Below the pieces are notes generated by a model. The model searched no databases. It saw only the letters and a program-made list of their open reading frames with translations, and was not told where the DNA came from. A DNA stretch of 64,000 nucleotides from Narthecium ossifragum (Eukaryota; Streptophyta; Magnoliopsida; Dioscoreales; Nartheciaceae): NCBI GenBank assembly GCA_963920575.1, contig OY986967.1:12642061-12706060 (forward strand), in the 5' to 3' direction. Of this stretch, positions 42,904 to 54,865 are shown one piece after another (position 1 is the stretch's first letter; each line of letters begins with the position of its first letter). A program made the position numbers and the translations under genes.

Positions 42904-45900
42904 GTACGCAAATTTTTTTGACAAGGATTGAAATTTTTGATTTTTTTTTCTTGGTTTTGAGGAGCATTACTTGTAATTTTATTAGCCGTGTTGGGTTTTG
43001 GATTGAGTCAATTGTCTTTGGGTTTAAAAGTTAATTTTTTTTTTCTTTGGTGAATTTGCTTCTAGGAGAATTATTGGAGTCTATTAGAATTGGTTTATCA
43101 TGTAGATTGAGATATTTGTGATACGTGTGAATGAAAATTTTGGACTGTTAGTTTTGGTTTCTTATCTTTGCTTTTGAAATAGTGAACTTTTATTAATCAG
43201 CAGATGCCTTTTTTAAGAGAAGGCCAAGTCCTTAGACTGAAGAAAGTTGTTTAATGTTCAGACTATATGTGATTTCTTGTTGCCAGACTCCGTAATGTGC
43301 CAGTTTATATGTCAATGTAGCTGAATCAAGAATCCATGCAACTATGGATGAACAAGATGCTGGAGAAGCTATGTTTTTCTCACACATTTTGATAGGTTTG
43401 AGTTTAGATCTTCTTGAAGTAGTTGGACATCTTGCTTTTTACATTGTTGATTTTGTAACTGATTTTGTTTGACGTATTTAGGATCTTTGAGAGTTTTGCA
43501 TTACTGCTTTGTGGCTTCTATCTTATGCTTGTCGAATACTTTGTTCTATCCATCAATAGGCAAACTCAATATCTAGAATTACAACAATTTACCGTGTGGA
43601 AGCTACTTAATGGTATAGTGTAGGGTCTGCTTTAAACTAAAAATATGGATATTATATCTGTTTCTGCCTAAACATCCTAATCATAGTTTTACTTTTATGT
43701 TTTGCTTTTTCTTTGTCACACATGCATGAACCAGCTGCCTTAGATGTTTTGAGGCTGATAAGGTATGACTTGCTCTGATGAGTTTAATTGGGTATCTATA
43801 GTTCTTTGTATCGTTACATCTTATAAACTGCTATTATCTTTCTACTCTTTTAGGTTTCTAAATCTATTGCTAATAATTAAGAAGTCGTCCAGTAAATTAG
43901 TTTAGGTCATGATCTCAGATTATTTTCTCCTAAGTAGGTTCATCTTACAGGAAGCAAGAAGCAACTTGCTACTAGTTCTACATGCTCAGCAACCTACCTT
44001 TCATTTATGCTATCTTTTATTAGATTACTATTCATTGTCGTAAAGATTTCTTTGTTTAGCAAATTCTTAATGTCTGTCTAAATTGTTCTTATAGGTCCTC
44101 TGCTAATCTTTAATTAGAGAACAGGCTAATTAACAAACAAGCGGTGTTCTGGCTGTCCTCTTCTTTAGGCTTAGATTTATCGTATTCACATTTTGAATCT
44201 TATTCCTTGTACTTGGGGACTCAAATACTCCATGTTAGTTCTCTAATTATATCATAAGAGTTTGCTAGATTGTACTTATAAGTAAGAATTATTGGGTTCT
44301 CTAATATTTCTACTAACACTATACAATAACGGAAGTCTTGTTTATTGCCTAATTATTTCCTTGTTGAACTAATTATGCTTCGGATACTTTCTTTTATGTG
44401 CCTCTGAAGGCCTTGACTTATTCTCATATTCATCAATCTTATTAGCTAAAATAAATGTCTTATCCTAGATTTGTTTGAACTCCAAATTATGAGAATTGGA
44501 GTTTCTTTTTCACAACAGCTAAGTTCTTTCGTTTCCACAGCTGGTGGCAGCATGCATCAAACCTTGCAACTTATGAACAACAGGATGCTCATGAATTTTT
44601 CATCTCCATGCTTGACGGGATACATGAAAAGGTGGAGGAAGATAGACACAAACCTCACGGCCTGGGTAAATTTCCTGCTAACCATCAATGTAATACTCAT
44701 ATTGCTACACCTTAATGTACCCTTCTTTACAATGCAAGTTCTTTGGTCTTTGGCTTGTCAATAATATCATTATGTTATGAGCTTTTTGCTTGTAAGCTGT
44801 CCAAGCTCGCGTGCCGGATCGTTGTGGGTGAAACGCCGGCGTGGGGGTTCCCTTGGACTTAGGGGTCTTTTTGCCTATGATGGCGAAGAGTCCCGGCCAC
44901 GAGCCCAAGTTCTCCTGACGCGGCTTGACTCGGGGGAGTCGAGGGTCGGCGTGATGGAAGGGGAGACTAGGCGAGAAGGATGCAGTGCGATCGTGGTACG
45001 GGGATGGCGCGGACGACGCGATGCGGGCATCGAGCGTGGCGCGGCGCAGTGTAGTGGCATGGGCAGCGTCGATGGCGTGCCGGGTGGCACGGGATGGCTG
45101 AGCGGGTGCAGTGGAGCCTTGGCGTGAGGGCGGAAGGCCGCCAAGGGCTGCGGCACGGCGGGGCCGCCGGTGGCGTGGTCCATGGAGGGTGAAGGTCGCG
45201 GAGGAAAGGGAAGGAGGGAAGTCGGAGAAGGGAGGCCGGCGGGGACGGGAAGGCGTTGGAGCTCGACCAGCGGTGGTGGTTGAAGGAGCAGACTGGCGTG
45301 AAGAAGAAGTGAGAGGAGGAAAGAGGTGAGGGATGGCCGGTGGAGAAGTGCAGGAGAGAGAGGAAGTGGTTGGATTTATGGGGGATTGGGTGGAGGAAGG
45401 AGGAGGGAGTTGGAGTGGAGGTGGAAGAGTGGGTTAGAGTTTGAGTTGGGTTAGGGAAGGAAAGAAAAGGGAAAGAGGAGGAATTGGAGGTGGAGTATGA
45501 GAAGGGAGTTGGAGTCTGGCTAGGGAAGGGAAGAGGAGGAAAGAGGGAAGGTGGAGGGCGGCCGGTGAGGTGGCAGCGCTGGGCTGAGGCCGGTGGCTGA
45601 GAGGGCGGCTGCAGGAAGCCACTAGCGAACGGCTTGGCCGCTGCTAACCACGAGCAGGGGCCAGGCGCAGAGAGAGGTCGCTGATGTAGGACAGAAATAG
45701 GGGAGGAGAAGAGGGACGGGGAGGAAGAAGAAGAAGAGAGAAGAGGGAAAGAGAGAGAGCCGATCGATGAGGCGGTGGTTTGCGCTTGCTAGCGAGGCGG
45801 ACGGCCGGTGTTGGCAGCGGTGAGAAGCCGTAGTAGATGGCTGCGGTGCTGCTGTCCGCGAGCAAGGGAGCGCGAGGGCCGGGCGGAGCCGGGCTTCCAG

Positions 45901-47706
45901 CCGTTAGCCTTTTCCGGCAGGCGGCGGCGCCAGGGTCGAGCGGACGGAGGAGGAAGGACCGGAGAAAAAGGAAGAAGAGAGGTGAAAGAAGAGGTGGCGG
46001 CTTGGCCGCGAGGGTGTTTGCATGAGGGCGGCGACACTCAGCCGGCTTGACGCTAGGGTCGGGAGAGAGAGCGAGAGAAACTAGACTAGGCGGAGACCCA
46101 AGGCTGAAGAGAGAGAATAGTACCTTGGGGAGGAGGGATCGTCGGTGAGGGAGCCGCGGAGGGGGGCGGCAATTTGGGAGCAATCTCCCTCGAACAATCC
46201 CTTCGTCAAGGGGACCGCCTATTAGCTTAAAGCCTTTGATCTTTATTTCTGAATGATTTAACTACAGGGTATGGGGGTTTTTTATAGGCACATTACAGGG
46301 GGACTGAGTTGGAGTAGATTGATTGACTTCCTACGCAAGGTTCCTAACTAAGAAGGAAAAGACAGAGTCCTACTACAAGTCAAATGGTTAAATTAGGAAT
46401 CAAATTGAGAAAGCAGTAGCTAAATTAGGAGAGTGGACATTGCACTCTTGGTGGGACCAGGAGAGGAGGGGCCGGCCCCTTGTGTGGCCGGTTCCAAGGA
46501 GAGTCGGCCCTTGGTGGGGCCGGCTTGGGCTTGGGCCAGGCCCATATGCGGTCTGGTCAGGCGCGTCAAGTCCGGTTTTTGAATGTTTAAATTTTGACAC
46601 GTAACACATTACCATGATTGAACAATGGGCACAGCTGTAGCAATTATGCATATGAGATATAAGCATCTAATGCACAAACTTCATAGTATTTTTGGAACAA
46701 CTTGAATCTTATGAGGAGAAAGCACTGTGGAAGTTTACAATGATAGGTCCTGGAGGCACCGCTTACAATCATGGGCCTTCTTTACGGCAAAATGATTATT
46801 TCTTTAATACATTCTCTCAATTATTTGACATGCTCTCCACCTGCAATTGCTAGCCGACTAGATTTATAAGCACTGTCCTAATTGGACCACATGATTATGT
46901 AATTTTGAACTTTGACAATATGTCATTGTCGCATGCCAGGAAAAGGAGACTGTTGTATTGCTCACAGGGTATTCTCTGGTACCTTGAGATCAGATGTCAC
47001 TTGTACTAACTGTGGCTTCACATCAACTACATATGACCCCTGTGTGGATATTTCATTGGATTTGGACACAAGTCAGGGTTCTGGAAAGGTGGGAACCTCA
47101 AAGTCCCACGCAAGCAATGGTGATACAGGACTAACGCCATCTGCACTGAGCTCTGGAGTATCGACGCTCAGGGGATGTTTGGAGCGCTTTACAAGGCCAG
47201 AGAAGTTAGGTCCTGACCAGAAATTGTTTTGTCAGCACTGCCAAGTGAGGCAAGAATCATTGAAACAGATGTCCATAAGAAAGCTCCCATTAGTCACTTG
47301 CTTTCATATTAAAAGATTTGAGCACTCATCAATCAGAAAAATGTCAAGAAAGGTTGACCGCTTTTTGCAGTTCCCATTTTTCCTGGACATGGCCCCTTTC
47401 CTTTCTTCCTCAATCCTAAGAAATAGGTTTGGCAATCGTCTATTTGCTTTTGATGGAGAGGATTCAGATGCATCTATGGAGTTAGCTTCAGAGTTTGAAT
47501 TGTTTGCAGTAATTACCCATAGTGGTAGATTGGATGCTGGCCATTATATCACATATCTGCGACTTAGCAATCAATGGTATAAATGTGATGATGCATGGAT
47601 CACTAAGGTCAGTGACAGCAGTGTCAGAACTTCACAGGCTTATATGTTGTTCTATGTTCAAAAGATGCTTTATTATAGAGCAAGTGACAATTTTTGTACC
47701 AGCTGA
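42023..47706 (+). CDS. UBP22: Ubiquitin-specific protease 22-like (SAGA-type H2B deubiquitinase), three exons
   Basis: Joined exons 42023-42903, 44541-44665 and 46940-47706 give 1773 bases, 590 residues. The protein removes ubiquitin; the closest family, plant UBP22 and yeast Ubp8, works on histone H2B within a SAGA-like module in the nucleus. The N-terminal 150 residues hold a zinc-finger UBP domain rich in Cys and His (LYACLACAAVTCPAH, ELYCGACGDQVYD). The peptidase domain begins GLNNLGNTCFMNS with catalytic Cys213. QQDAHEFF comes from exon 2. The His box GHYITYLR (His537) and CDDAW (Asp552/553) come from exon 3. Introns use GT-AG and keep the frame (phases 2 and 1). Length fits the family. 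Upstream TATA at 41872; an overlapping out-of-frame ATG at 41973 may lower translation. Confidence 0.93.
42904..44540 (+). other. UBP22-like intron 1
   Basis: It is 1637 bp, AT-rich, starting GTACGC and ending TTTCCACAG. I see no transposon or ORF in it. Confidence 0.85.
44541..44665 (+). CDS. UBP22: UBP22-like exon 2
   Basis: It is 125 bases encoding WWQHASNLATYEQQDAHEFF and following residues, the QQDAHEF box of the peptidase. Acceptor CCACAG|C and donor CCTGG|GTAAAT fit plant splice sites and keep the frame with both neighbours. Confidence 0.9.
44666..46939 (+). other. UBP22-like intron 2, enlarged by a solo LTR
   Basis: It is 2274 bp from GTAAAT to CATGCCAG. Without the inserted solo LTR and one target copy it would be about 435 bp. 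The flanks are AT-rich and non-coding. Confidence 0.85.
44768..46611 (-). mobile_element. Solo LTR inside intron 2, with target duplications
   Basis: The insert 44773-46606 (1834 bp) starts TGTTATG and ends CGTAACA, an inverted pair. It is flanked by CATTA at 44768-44772 and 46607-46611. A minus-strand TATA-like box (TATAAAA) near 46285 and the purine-rich leader to its left suggest the LTR points opposite to the gene. It has no PBS, tract or coding region. Several minus-strand frames (for example 45644-46183) are Pro/Ser-rich composition artefacts. It is far GC-richer than the intron around it. Confidence 0.85.
46940..47706 (+). CDS. UBP22: UBP22-like exon 3
   Basis: It is 767 bases including the TGA stop. 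It encodes the zinc-binding fingers of the peptidase (TCTNCG ... CQHCQ), IKRFEHSSIRKMSRKVDRF and the His box. The acceptor GCCAG|GA restores a Gly codon. The C-terminus (YMLFYVQKMLYYRA) is the usual end of the fold. Confidence 0.92.
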
Positions 47707-49420
47707 ACCAATAAATTTGTTATTGGTTGGATAAAAGATGATTCTTCTCTGCCAATGGGTTGCTGATGGGTGGCATACTGTTATATATGTGTTGCTCTTC
47801 AAGATCATACAATAGATCTCAAAGGAGGGTCAAAGGAACCTAGATTTTTGTAAGGTTTTCCTTTCAGCATATGGAACCTTTCATCCAGGTATGATTTCAT
47901 GAAATTCTTGGTTTCAGCATTTATCTGCATTCTCAGATGTTCACGGTCAAGTTTTTTTTTTTTGAAAGTTGGTGACGAGTTATGATGCTTGAATTTCTTC
48001 ATGACAATGTACTAACTTGGCCATTTTTGACAATCTGGTATTGTTTGGTCATTCAGATGTTGCTTCTTGATTTTTACATGGAATTTGTTGTTCAAAGCTT
48101 ACAGGACACACCAATAAGTTATCCATCTGGTCGAGGCCAACTTTTTGGAAGGTCAATATAGAGAGCTGTTTTCAGTTGAATGATTTTGTTATTTTCTCCC
48201 ATGCCTGCATACCCAAGTTATCATATAATTGCTGCATAATAAAGCAGGTTATTTCATTCAGGTTCCAATATATTTTGGACACCTAATTGGGCCACATACA
48301 GAGTGGCTTGTACTGTATATTAAATGCTTGATTGAATCTTCCTTCTTGCAAATTCATAAAAATATTGTACAGTTCTCCACGCACAATCCGATGAGCTTGT
48401 TCCACATTGGGTCGCAACGCATGGTGTGGTCCATTTGGAGCAAGAAGATATCATCTATGGTATGGTAAACAAGTGCTAGCAAAAGAACTTGGCTAACAAA
48501 GTTGAGTGGAAGTAACACATAAACTGAAGTGTTAAAAACAGTTGTAAGGAGAGTTTAATGTCTAGTGTAACATCACATTGTCATCAGAGCACACAAAGAT
48601 CAGCAAGTGGCATGCTTGCAAGGTGTGTACACACATGTTTGACCATGCTCTAGGAAGGCATGATTTTAAGGCTTTACTGTACAATGCTTATCAATTAACT
48701 GATATAATGCTTATTGGAGTGAGAAAACGATAAGTTAATGTGAGTCCTTGATTCCTTGAGATATATTTTTGCTTTATTTTCTGTGTATTTTGATTTGTCT
48801 AATGTGCTTCTGTTTTGCAATACACTGATATTTGAATGTTCTGTAGCAATTGGTTGCCATCTTCTTTTTTCCTATACGAAAAAGTTAAATGAATAAGCAT
48901 CCTCACCATCATCAGCTTTATCTCTTATTTCCAGATAACAATGTAGACCTAACCAATCTTCTTTTACCGAGGAGCTTCTTTTTGGACTGGTTGTGATTTC
49001 TCTTCAAACTCTTTTTGAAATGGTATCGGAGATAGTATGCTTGTGCTATTGCTGTGGTTTTTCAAGTTTCTTATTTGCCATTTGGAGAAATGAAATTGCT
49101 TTTGTCAAGGATGGTATTTGCTGTAATTTCACACCTACATGGAGTATCATAGTTTCGAAGATATATCTTGCATTCTCTTATGATGTGAAACTTAACCTTG
49201 GATTGAATGCTCAATTTACTAGGAACTCTGTCTAGATGCTAATTCTAAAGAACCATCCTGTGTACTTTGTAGTGCTACAAGCTCGTGCTTACCTTTAGAT
49301 TGTAGGTTTTGCTTCACCCAATACTAGCTGCTGCTATGATTCCTTTCATTTGTTCAACTTTGCTTCAGGTTAGACCACACCATTTATGCACATAATAGGT
49401 GCATTGTACATCGTATTTAA
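47707..49420. other. 3' UTR and intergenic DNA after the UBP22-like gene
   Basis: It is AT-rich, with no convincing ORF, RNA gene or transposon end. Some of the first few hundred bases are probably 3' UTR. A possible AATAAAG-type signal lies near 48239, but I cannot place the poly(A) site. Confidence 0.5.
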
Positions 49421-49505
49421 AATTAGAATATGCTTTTTTTTGTTTGATTTGATGAGCCCTGAGGCTGGTTTACAAAAACCTACTCAAGACCTTGAAATTA
49501 GAATA
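49421..49505 (-). mobile_element. Short 5'-truncated poly(A) retroelement (LINE/SINE type)
   Basis: On the minus strand a fragment of about 60 bp (49434-49494) ends in CTCATCAAATCAAAC plus an A-run. The left flank AATTAGAATATGC (49421-49433) recurs after it, first as AATTAGAATA (49496-49505) and then, beyond the MULE-like insert, completed as ...TATGC (to 53655). So the right copy of its target duplication was later split. Its 3' end resembles the one at 53671-53880. Confidence 0.6.
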
Positions 49506-50569
49506 GGGGTATTAGGCCATAGCCCCAAATCAAGCCCCTTCCTTGTCTACAGCCCCATACATCTTGGTAAAAATCCCATGCAGCTTATTTTTACATCAGA
49601 AGACCCAAATTGCATAAAAAAGACCAAACTACCCTTATTTTATTTTCCTTTTTTTTCTCAGTCTTTTCTCTCTCCTCTCTCACCTCTCTTCTCTCTCCTC
49701 CGGCGAGAGAAACGCCCGGCTCACCTACTCCGGCCACCTCGTCGAGAAATTCATCTTCTCCGACGATCACACAACTACCCTCAACTCTGGCGACCTCGCC
49801 GGAAACAACCACCACCTGCCGCCACCTCCTCCGACGAAGCCTCGGCCCCCTACAGCACCGCCCCCCCTCCTCTCCACTCCGCCGTCATCGGGACCTCTCC
49901 CAAGGTCCCCTACGTCGATGACCTTCCCGTCACCTCCGACGTCCCGCCTGAGCCCAACCGTCACCGCTCGTCCCTCCATCTCCTCCGGAACTAGCATCCT
50001 AACCGCAGCACCACGACATCTCTCGGATCCGGCGTCGCCTTCATCTAAACCCATCCCCTACGGCCCCCCAGCGCCATCCAAGGCCAAATCTAGAGTTCCC
50101 TCGCCACCGCGACCTTCCTCAGACCATCTTCGGGCCCGATCCGGCGATCTACCAGCGTCCTCGACATATGGATCGTCTGCTCCAAGAGAGCCGGCGCTGC
50201 CTCCCTCAAAGTCAACCATCCTACTGGCTTCCAACTCCGTCCGGCCACGGATCTGGCCACGTAGTCGACCGCCGACCCTCCCCTGGCCGTTCCCAGGCGA
50301 GGTCCGCCGTCAAGCCGCCATCCCCCTTGCTCGCGGCATTCTTCCCCGACGACCACTTCCCTTCAACCTGAGCCGGTTCAACTGAATCAAGTAGCTTGAA
50401 CCGGTTCAACCCAACCAAGTAGTCTCGGTCTGATCTAATCCAGTTGCAATCAGATTCAGCCCATCAGGCTTAGTGCTCAATCTGATCAGGATCAGATCCA
50501 GTAATTCAAACTTGATCAGATTACAACCAGATTGACTCGGTTTAGACCAGATTAGATCACATACGAGCG

Positions 50570-52160
50570 TGCATTTTCATCTTTTTAAATTGATTTTCAT
50601 CTTTTTATATGCATTTTCATCTTTCTAAATTCATATTCATATTTTTTAAATTTATTTTCATCTTTATGAATTCATTTTCATCTTTCTGAATTCATTTTCA
50701 TCTTTTTAACTCTATTTTTATCATTTTAAATGTATTTTTTTCTTTTTAATTTTATTTTCATCTTTCTGAATTCATTTTCATCTTTTTCAGCCATTTTTAT
50801 CTATGATAATTAATGTAAGCCACGAGCAATCCATTTTCATCTTTCTGGATCCATTTTCATCTTCGTAAATCTATTTTCATCGTTTTGGGTGCATTTTCAT
50901 CTTTGTAAATCCATTTTCATCTTTCTTGATCCATTTTCATCTTTCTATGTGCATTTTTATTTTTCTCGTCTGTTTTCATATTACATATTTATCTCCGAAA
51001 ACATTCATATACCACATGGATCTTTCAAAAATTTAGTTTCTTGCAAAAATATCATTCTATTTACTTTAGTCACTAATCTAGTGTTATCTGGATCCATTTT
51101 CATCTTTCTGAATTCATTTCCATTTCTCTGGTCTATTTTCATCTCTCTGGTTCACTTTCATCTCTCTGGTCTATTTTCATCTCTACTTTCATCTCTCTGG
51201 TCTATTTTCATCTCTCTGGTCCACTTTCATTTCTCTGGTCTATTTCCATCTCTACTTTCATCTCTCTGGTCTAGTTTCATCTCTCTACTATTTTCATCTC
51301 TACTTTCATCTCTCTGGTCTATTTTCATTTCTCTGGTCTACTTTCATCTCTCTGGTCTATTTTCGTCTCTACTTTCATCTCTCTGGTCTATTTTCATCTC
51401 TACTTTCATCTCTATGATTTACTTTCATTTCTCTGGTCATTTTTTATCATTTTATCTCTATTTTCATCATTTTAAATCTATTTTATCATTCATTTTCATT
51501 TTTTTAATTCATTTTCATCTTTCATACATTTTTATATTCTTAACTCTATTTTCATCTCTCTGGTCTATTTCCATCTCTACTTTCATCTCTCTGGTCTATT
51601 TTTATCTCTCTGGTCTATTTCCATCTCTACTTTCATCTCTCTGGTCTATTTTTAACTCTATGATCTACTTTCATCTCTCTGGTCAATTTTCATCATTTTA
51701 TCTCTATTTTCATCATTTTAAAATTCATTTTCATCTTTCTGAATTCATTTTCATCTCTCATACATTTTCATCTTTTTATCTCTATTTTCATCATTTTAAA
51801 TCTATTTTTATCGTTTTAAAAATTATTTTCATCTTTCTGAAATCATTTTCATCTTTCACACATTTTCATATTCTTAACTCTATTTTCTTCACTTTAAATC
51901 TATTTTTATCATTTTAAAATTCATTTTCATCTTTCTGAATTCATTTTCATCTTTCAAAATTCATTTTCATCTTTCTCAATATCATTTTCATCGTTCTAAA
52001 ATCATTTTCATCTTTCAAAAATCATTTTCATCTTTCTGAAATCATTTTCATCTTTCATACATTTTCATCTTCTTATCTCTATTTTCATCATTTTAAGTTT
52101 ATTTTCATCATTTTAAATCTATTTTTATCTTTTAAACTTTATTTTTATCTTTTTATAAGT
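50570..52160 (+). repeat. Degenerate TTTTCATCT-rich tandem region (~1.6 kb)
   Basis: The motif ATTTTCATCTTT and variants recur about every 20-25 bp. From 51110 to 51700 the variant CTTTCATCTCTCTGGTCTATTT dominates, forming higher-order blocks of about 40-60 bp. The 342-codon frame across it (50889-51917) encodes only repeated Phe/His/Leu/Ser and is not a gene. Confidence 0.9.
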
Positions 52161-52785
52161 ACATATCACTATTCCCATGCACCGACATCTGCAAGCCACA
52201 CCCAGGACTAGCCAACAGACCAATAAGATATGCCAAAAGGACAAGACGATCACAGGCCGGACACTTCCTACTCAGACAACCCTCTATCCTCTACAATGCT
52301 CTACACTGTACATAAGCCCATTAATTTCCAAGTCTCACAGCCCACCCATCTCTCCTCCCAACCATGGCTCTGCAGAGACCACCTACCACCCTGCTCTCCC
52401 TACGTCGGCTGCTCCTCCTCCCACCCTTCCTTCGTCCCCTCCACCGCCACCACCTACCACCCTGTACCTTGCTCCTCTCCTTCATGTTCCCAGCTCCCTA
52501 GCCTGTCTAGTTGCCGATCCCCAACCTCATCCGGCTGCTCCTTTAATCTCACCTCCGACGACCTCCAGCTGCTCTGCGCCACGACGCGGCCCACGACCTC
52601 CGATGACCTCCGAAGCCCTCGCCCACGATACCACCCGCCACTCCTCTCAAGTCCACGTTGACGCTGTTAGATCCGGAAGAGACGGAGAAGCTCGGGTGGC
52701 GTCTGAGCTCAAGTCGAGGTCGTCGGTTCCGAGGGAGGTCGTCTTCGATGCAGGGGACCTCGGGGGTAGGTCGATACGGTCACGG

Positions 52786-53020
52786 AATGGAGAGGGCTCA
52801 CCGTAGGTGGCCGCGGATCCGATGGATGAGGTGATGGCGGTGTGGGGGAGCTTGCCGGGGTTAATGGCCGGCGGATGCAGGGGATCTCGGACGGAGGCCA
52901 CAGAATGGAGAGGGCTCGCTGTAGGTGGCCGCGGCTCCGATGGATGAGGTGCTGGCAGTCTAGGGGAGCTTGTCGGGATTAATGGCCATGGGTTCCGGCG
53001 ATGGGTTTCAGGGTGGTCGG
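52786..53020 (+). repeat. Twofold 118-bp repeat in the MULE-like element
   Basis: AATGGAGAGGGCTC followed by GTAGGTGGCCGCGG recurs at 52786 and 52904, together with TCCGATGGATGAGGTG and GGGATTAATGGCC-type blocks. The copies differ at roughly 10-15% of sites. Confidence 0.75.
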
Positions 53021-53670
53021 CGACGCGTGTAACGGCGAGGGCGGAGACGGTGGGGTGGGATTGTGGCAGGGAGGCGAGGGGGCGTCGGATCCGTGGCTGG
53101 GAGGAGCTGGAGGCCGACGGGGAGGTGGAGACTGATGGGGCGGTGCCGGATTTGAGAGGGAGGAGGAGCTCGGATGCGCTCCCGACGTGGACGGAGGCCG
53201 TGGATGGGTGACTGTGGATTTGATCTACTGGAGCGAATCGAGGAGATCGGTGGCGGAGAAGGAGGTTCCTGTGAGGAGCTGCGTAGGCGAGGCTTGGGGA
53301 GACCGTTCCGGGATGAATCGTGGGTCGTCGGCGATCGGGATCCATCGAGGATGCTGCTGGAGGAGTTCCTGAGGCCTCGGAGAGGCCATCAGCTGGTTAG
53401 ATCGGTGGTGTAGGGTGAAGACGGTGGCGGGTTGCTGTTAGGCTGCCGCGGAGGACGCCGGAGACGGCGTTGGAGACAGATGGGGTGGTGGCGGTGAGTT
53501 CAATTAGCAAGAAGGGCATTTTAGTTCTTTTTTTAATATATTAGTATAAAAAACATCTAAAATGGTGTTATGACCTTAAAAACATCTTAAATGGGGTTTT
53601 TATCCAAAAACCTCTTTAAACTGGGGTTTCCATCAATTAACTAATTAGAATATGCTGCTTTAGAAAAGTG

Positions 53671-53880
53671 TTTTTTTTTTTTTTTTTTTTTGATGAGACG
53701 AGCCCTCAGGCTAAAATTTACCATAGTTACAGATACAGGGTTCTAGGCCAGGCTATCAAGTAGCGTCGACCCACAATCGCTGAATCAAACAAAATCTCTC
53801 CCTAATAGACGACAGTCTCGAGCAACGGCATCGGCTGTCTGTTACATTGTACTTACTATTGCAACCTGCAACCTATGTTG
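53671..53880 (-). mobile_element. 3' end of a poly(A) retroelement (LINE/SINE type), minus strand
   Basis: A run of 21 T (53671-53691) on the + strand is the poly(A) tail of a minus-strand element whose 3' end reads TAGCCTGAGGGCTCGTCTCATC. The same ending, diverged, is at 49441-49470. The 5' limit and the target duplication could not be found, so the right border is approximate. No reverse transcriptase is seen. Confidence 0.5.
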
Positions 53881-54694
53881 TCCCTGTTTTTCCCATATGA
53901 TCATGTCTCCTTTTTGCATGCTAGACATTGATTGTTACTAGTTACGGTTCCTGTATCTAGATCGCAAGCATAACTTTACCAAGTTCTGTAGACTTCTTAT
54001 TATCCAGCTCGCGATGGCACTGCTTGCTTGTTAAAAGAATTTGCTAACATTAGTCACTACATGCATAGATTTAATCTCTTTGAGCAACAACCAAACTATT
54101 TTAGACTCTAGTTTCTCATGACAATTAAATGACACTGACAGAAGTGAAAGAGTTACTAATTGCCAAAGGAGGTTTTGTAGAAGCTAAAGAAAAGGTTCAT
54201 GTGTGAACTTGCGAGAATGCTTGCTATTTGAAACGGTGTCAAGTGACACTTTCAATGAGAGAATACTGCAGTCTTTTGGTATTCTTCCATTTCTTAGTGA
54301 GGAGTTTGAGATCATGTTCCGTGCATATTATACACCAAATATAGGAAATTGGTCAATGGCCTAATATATAAAGAATCTTATGTAGTTGTGAAGGAAATTG
54401 TTCAATGGCCAATTTTGCCATTATTAGGGTGACAAAGGATTTTCTGCGAGTAAAATCACACTCCAACAAATATTGAGTAGAGGAGTTGTGCACAAAAGTC
54501 CAAGGGTCCTCGTCAGAGCTTTACAGATGCAATTATGTACGTTCTTGAGGGTGTGTGACTAAACGAGACCCAATCTGATTCTCTACTTCAGTGATTTCAC
54601 TCTCTTCTGATAATTATTCCCTCACTGGTCGCATCTATTCTGAGAGGAATAGACTTATCTGGCTTTCTTATTAGAATTTACAAGCAGTGATTGG

Positions 54695-54865
54695 TGCACA
54701 CGTCTGACGTGTGCATCTCACATTATTGAATCGGTAGTGGGCTACCGATAGGTTATAAATGCCTATCGGTATCCCACTACCGATACATACCTTTCGGTAG
54801 CCTACTATCGATAGACATGTATATGAATCGGTAGCACAACTATCGATTCATATATATATATATGT
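54695..54865. repeat. Cluster of short hairpins sharing the ATCGGTAG stem
   Basis: Five perfect or near-perfect inverted repeats lie in about 170 bp: ACACGTC/GACGTGT, TCGGTAG/CTACCGA, TATCGGTA/TACCGATA, TCGGTAG/CTATCGA and AATCGGTAG/CTATCGATT. Loops are 2-10 bases. The block ends in an AT dinucleotide run (54850-54862). Confidence 0.75.

Larger units (their letters stand above)
49497..53652. mobile_element. MULE-like element, 4.1 kb, carrying low-complexity array and GC-rich segments
   Basis: The interval 49506-53643 is flanked by 9-bp repeats ATTAGAATA (49497-49505 and 53644-53652). The ends (GGGGTATTAGGCCATAGCCCC and, inverted, AGTTAATTGATGG...CCCC) match only loosely. Further in, AAGACCAAACTACCCTTATTTT and the opposite-end AAGGGCATTTTAGTTCTTTTT are inversely related, as in MULE terminal regions. 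No transposase is seen. The GC-rich blocks (49670-50360 and 52370-53500) look like captured gene-like DNA, as in Pack-MULEs, but I recognise no parent gene. The frames there are Pro/Ser-rich with no known domain. Confidence 0.55.

Noticed and set aside
45644..46183. 179-codon minus-strand Pro/Leu-rich frame in intron 2
   Set aside because: It lies inside the solo LTR leader; low-complexity and overlapping other open frames of equal quality.
50889..51917. 342-codon frame rich in Phe, His, Leu and Ser
   Set aside because: It only translates the TTTTCATCT-type tandem sequence; no domain, no codon pattern of a gene.
52647..53345. 232-codon minus-strand frame in the MULE-like insert
   Set aside because: GC-rich composition keeps several frames open here; the protein is Pro/Ser-rich with no domain, and it covers the 118-bp repeat.
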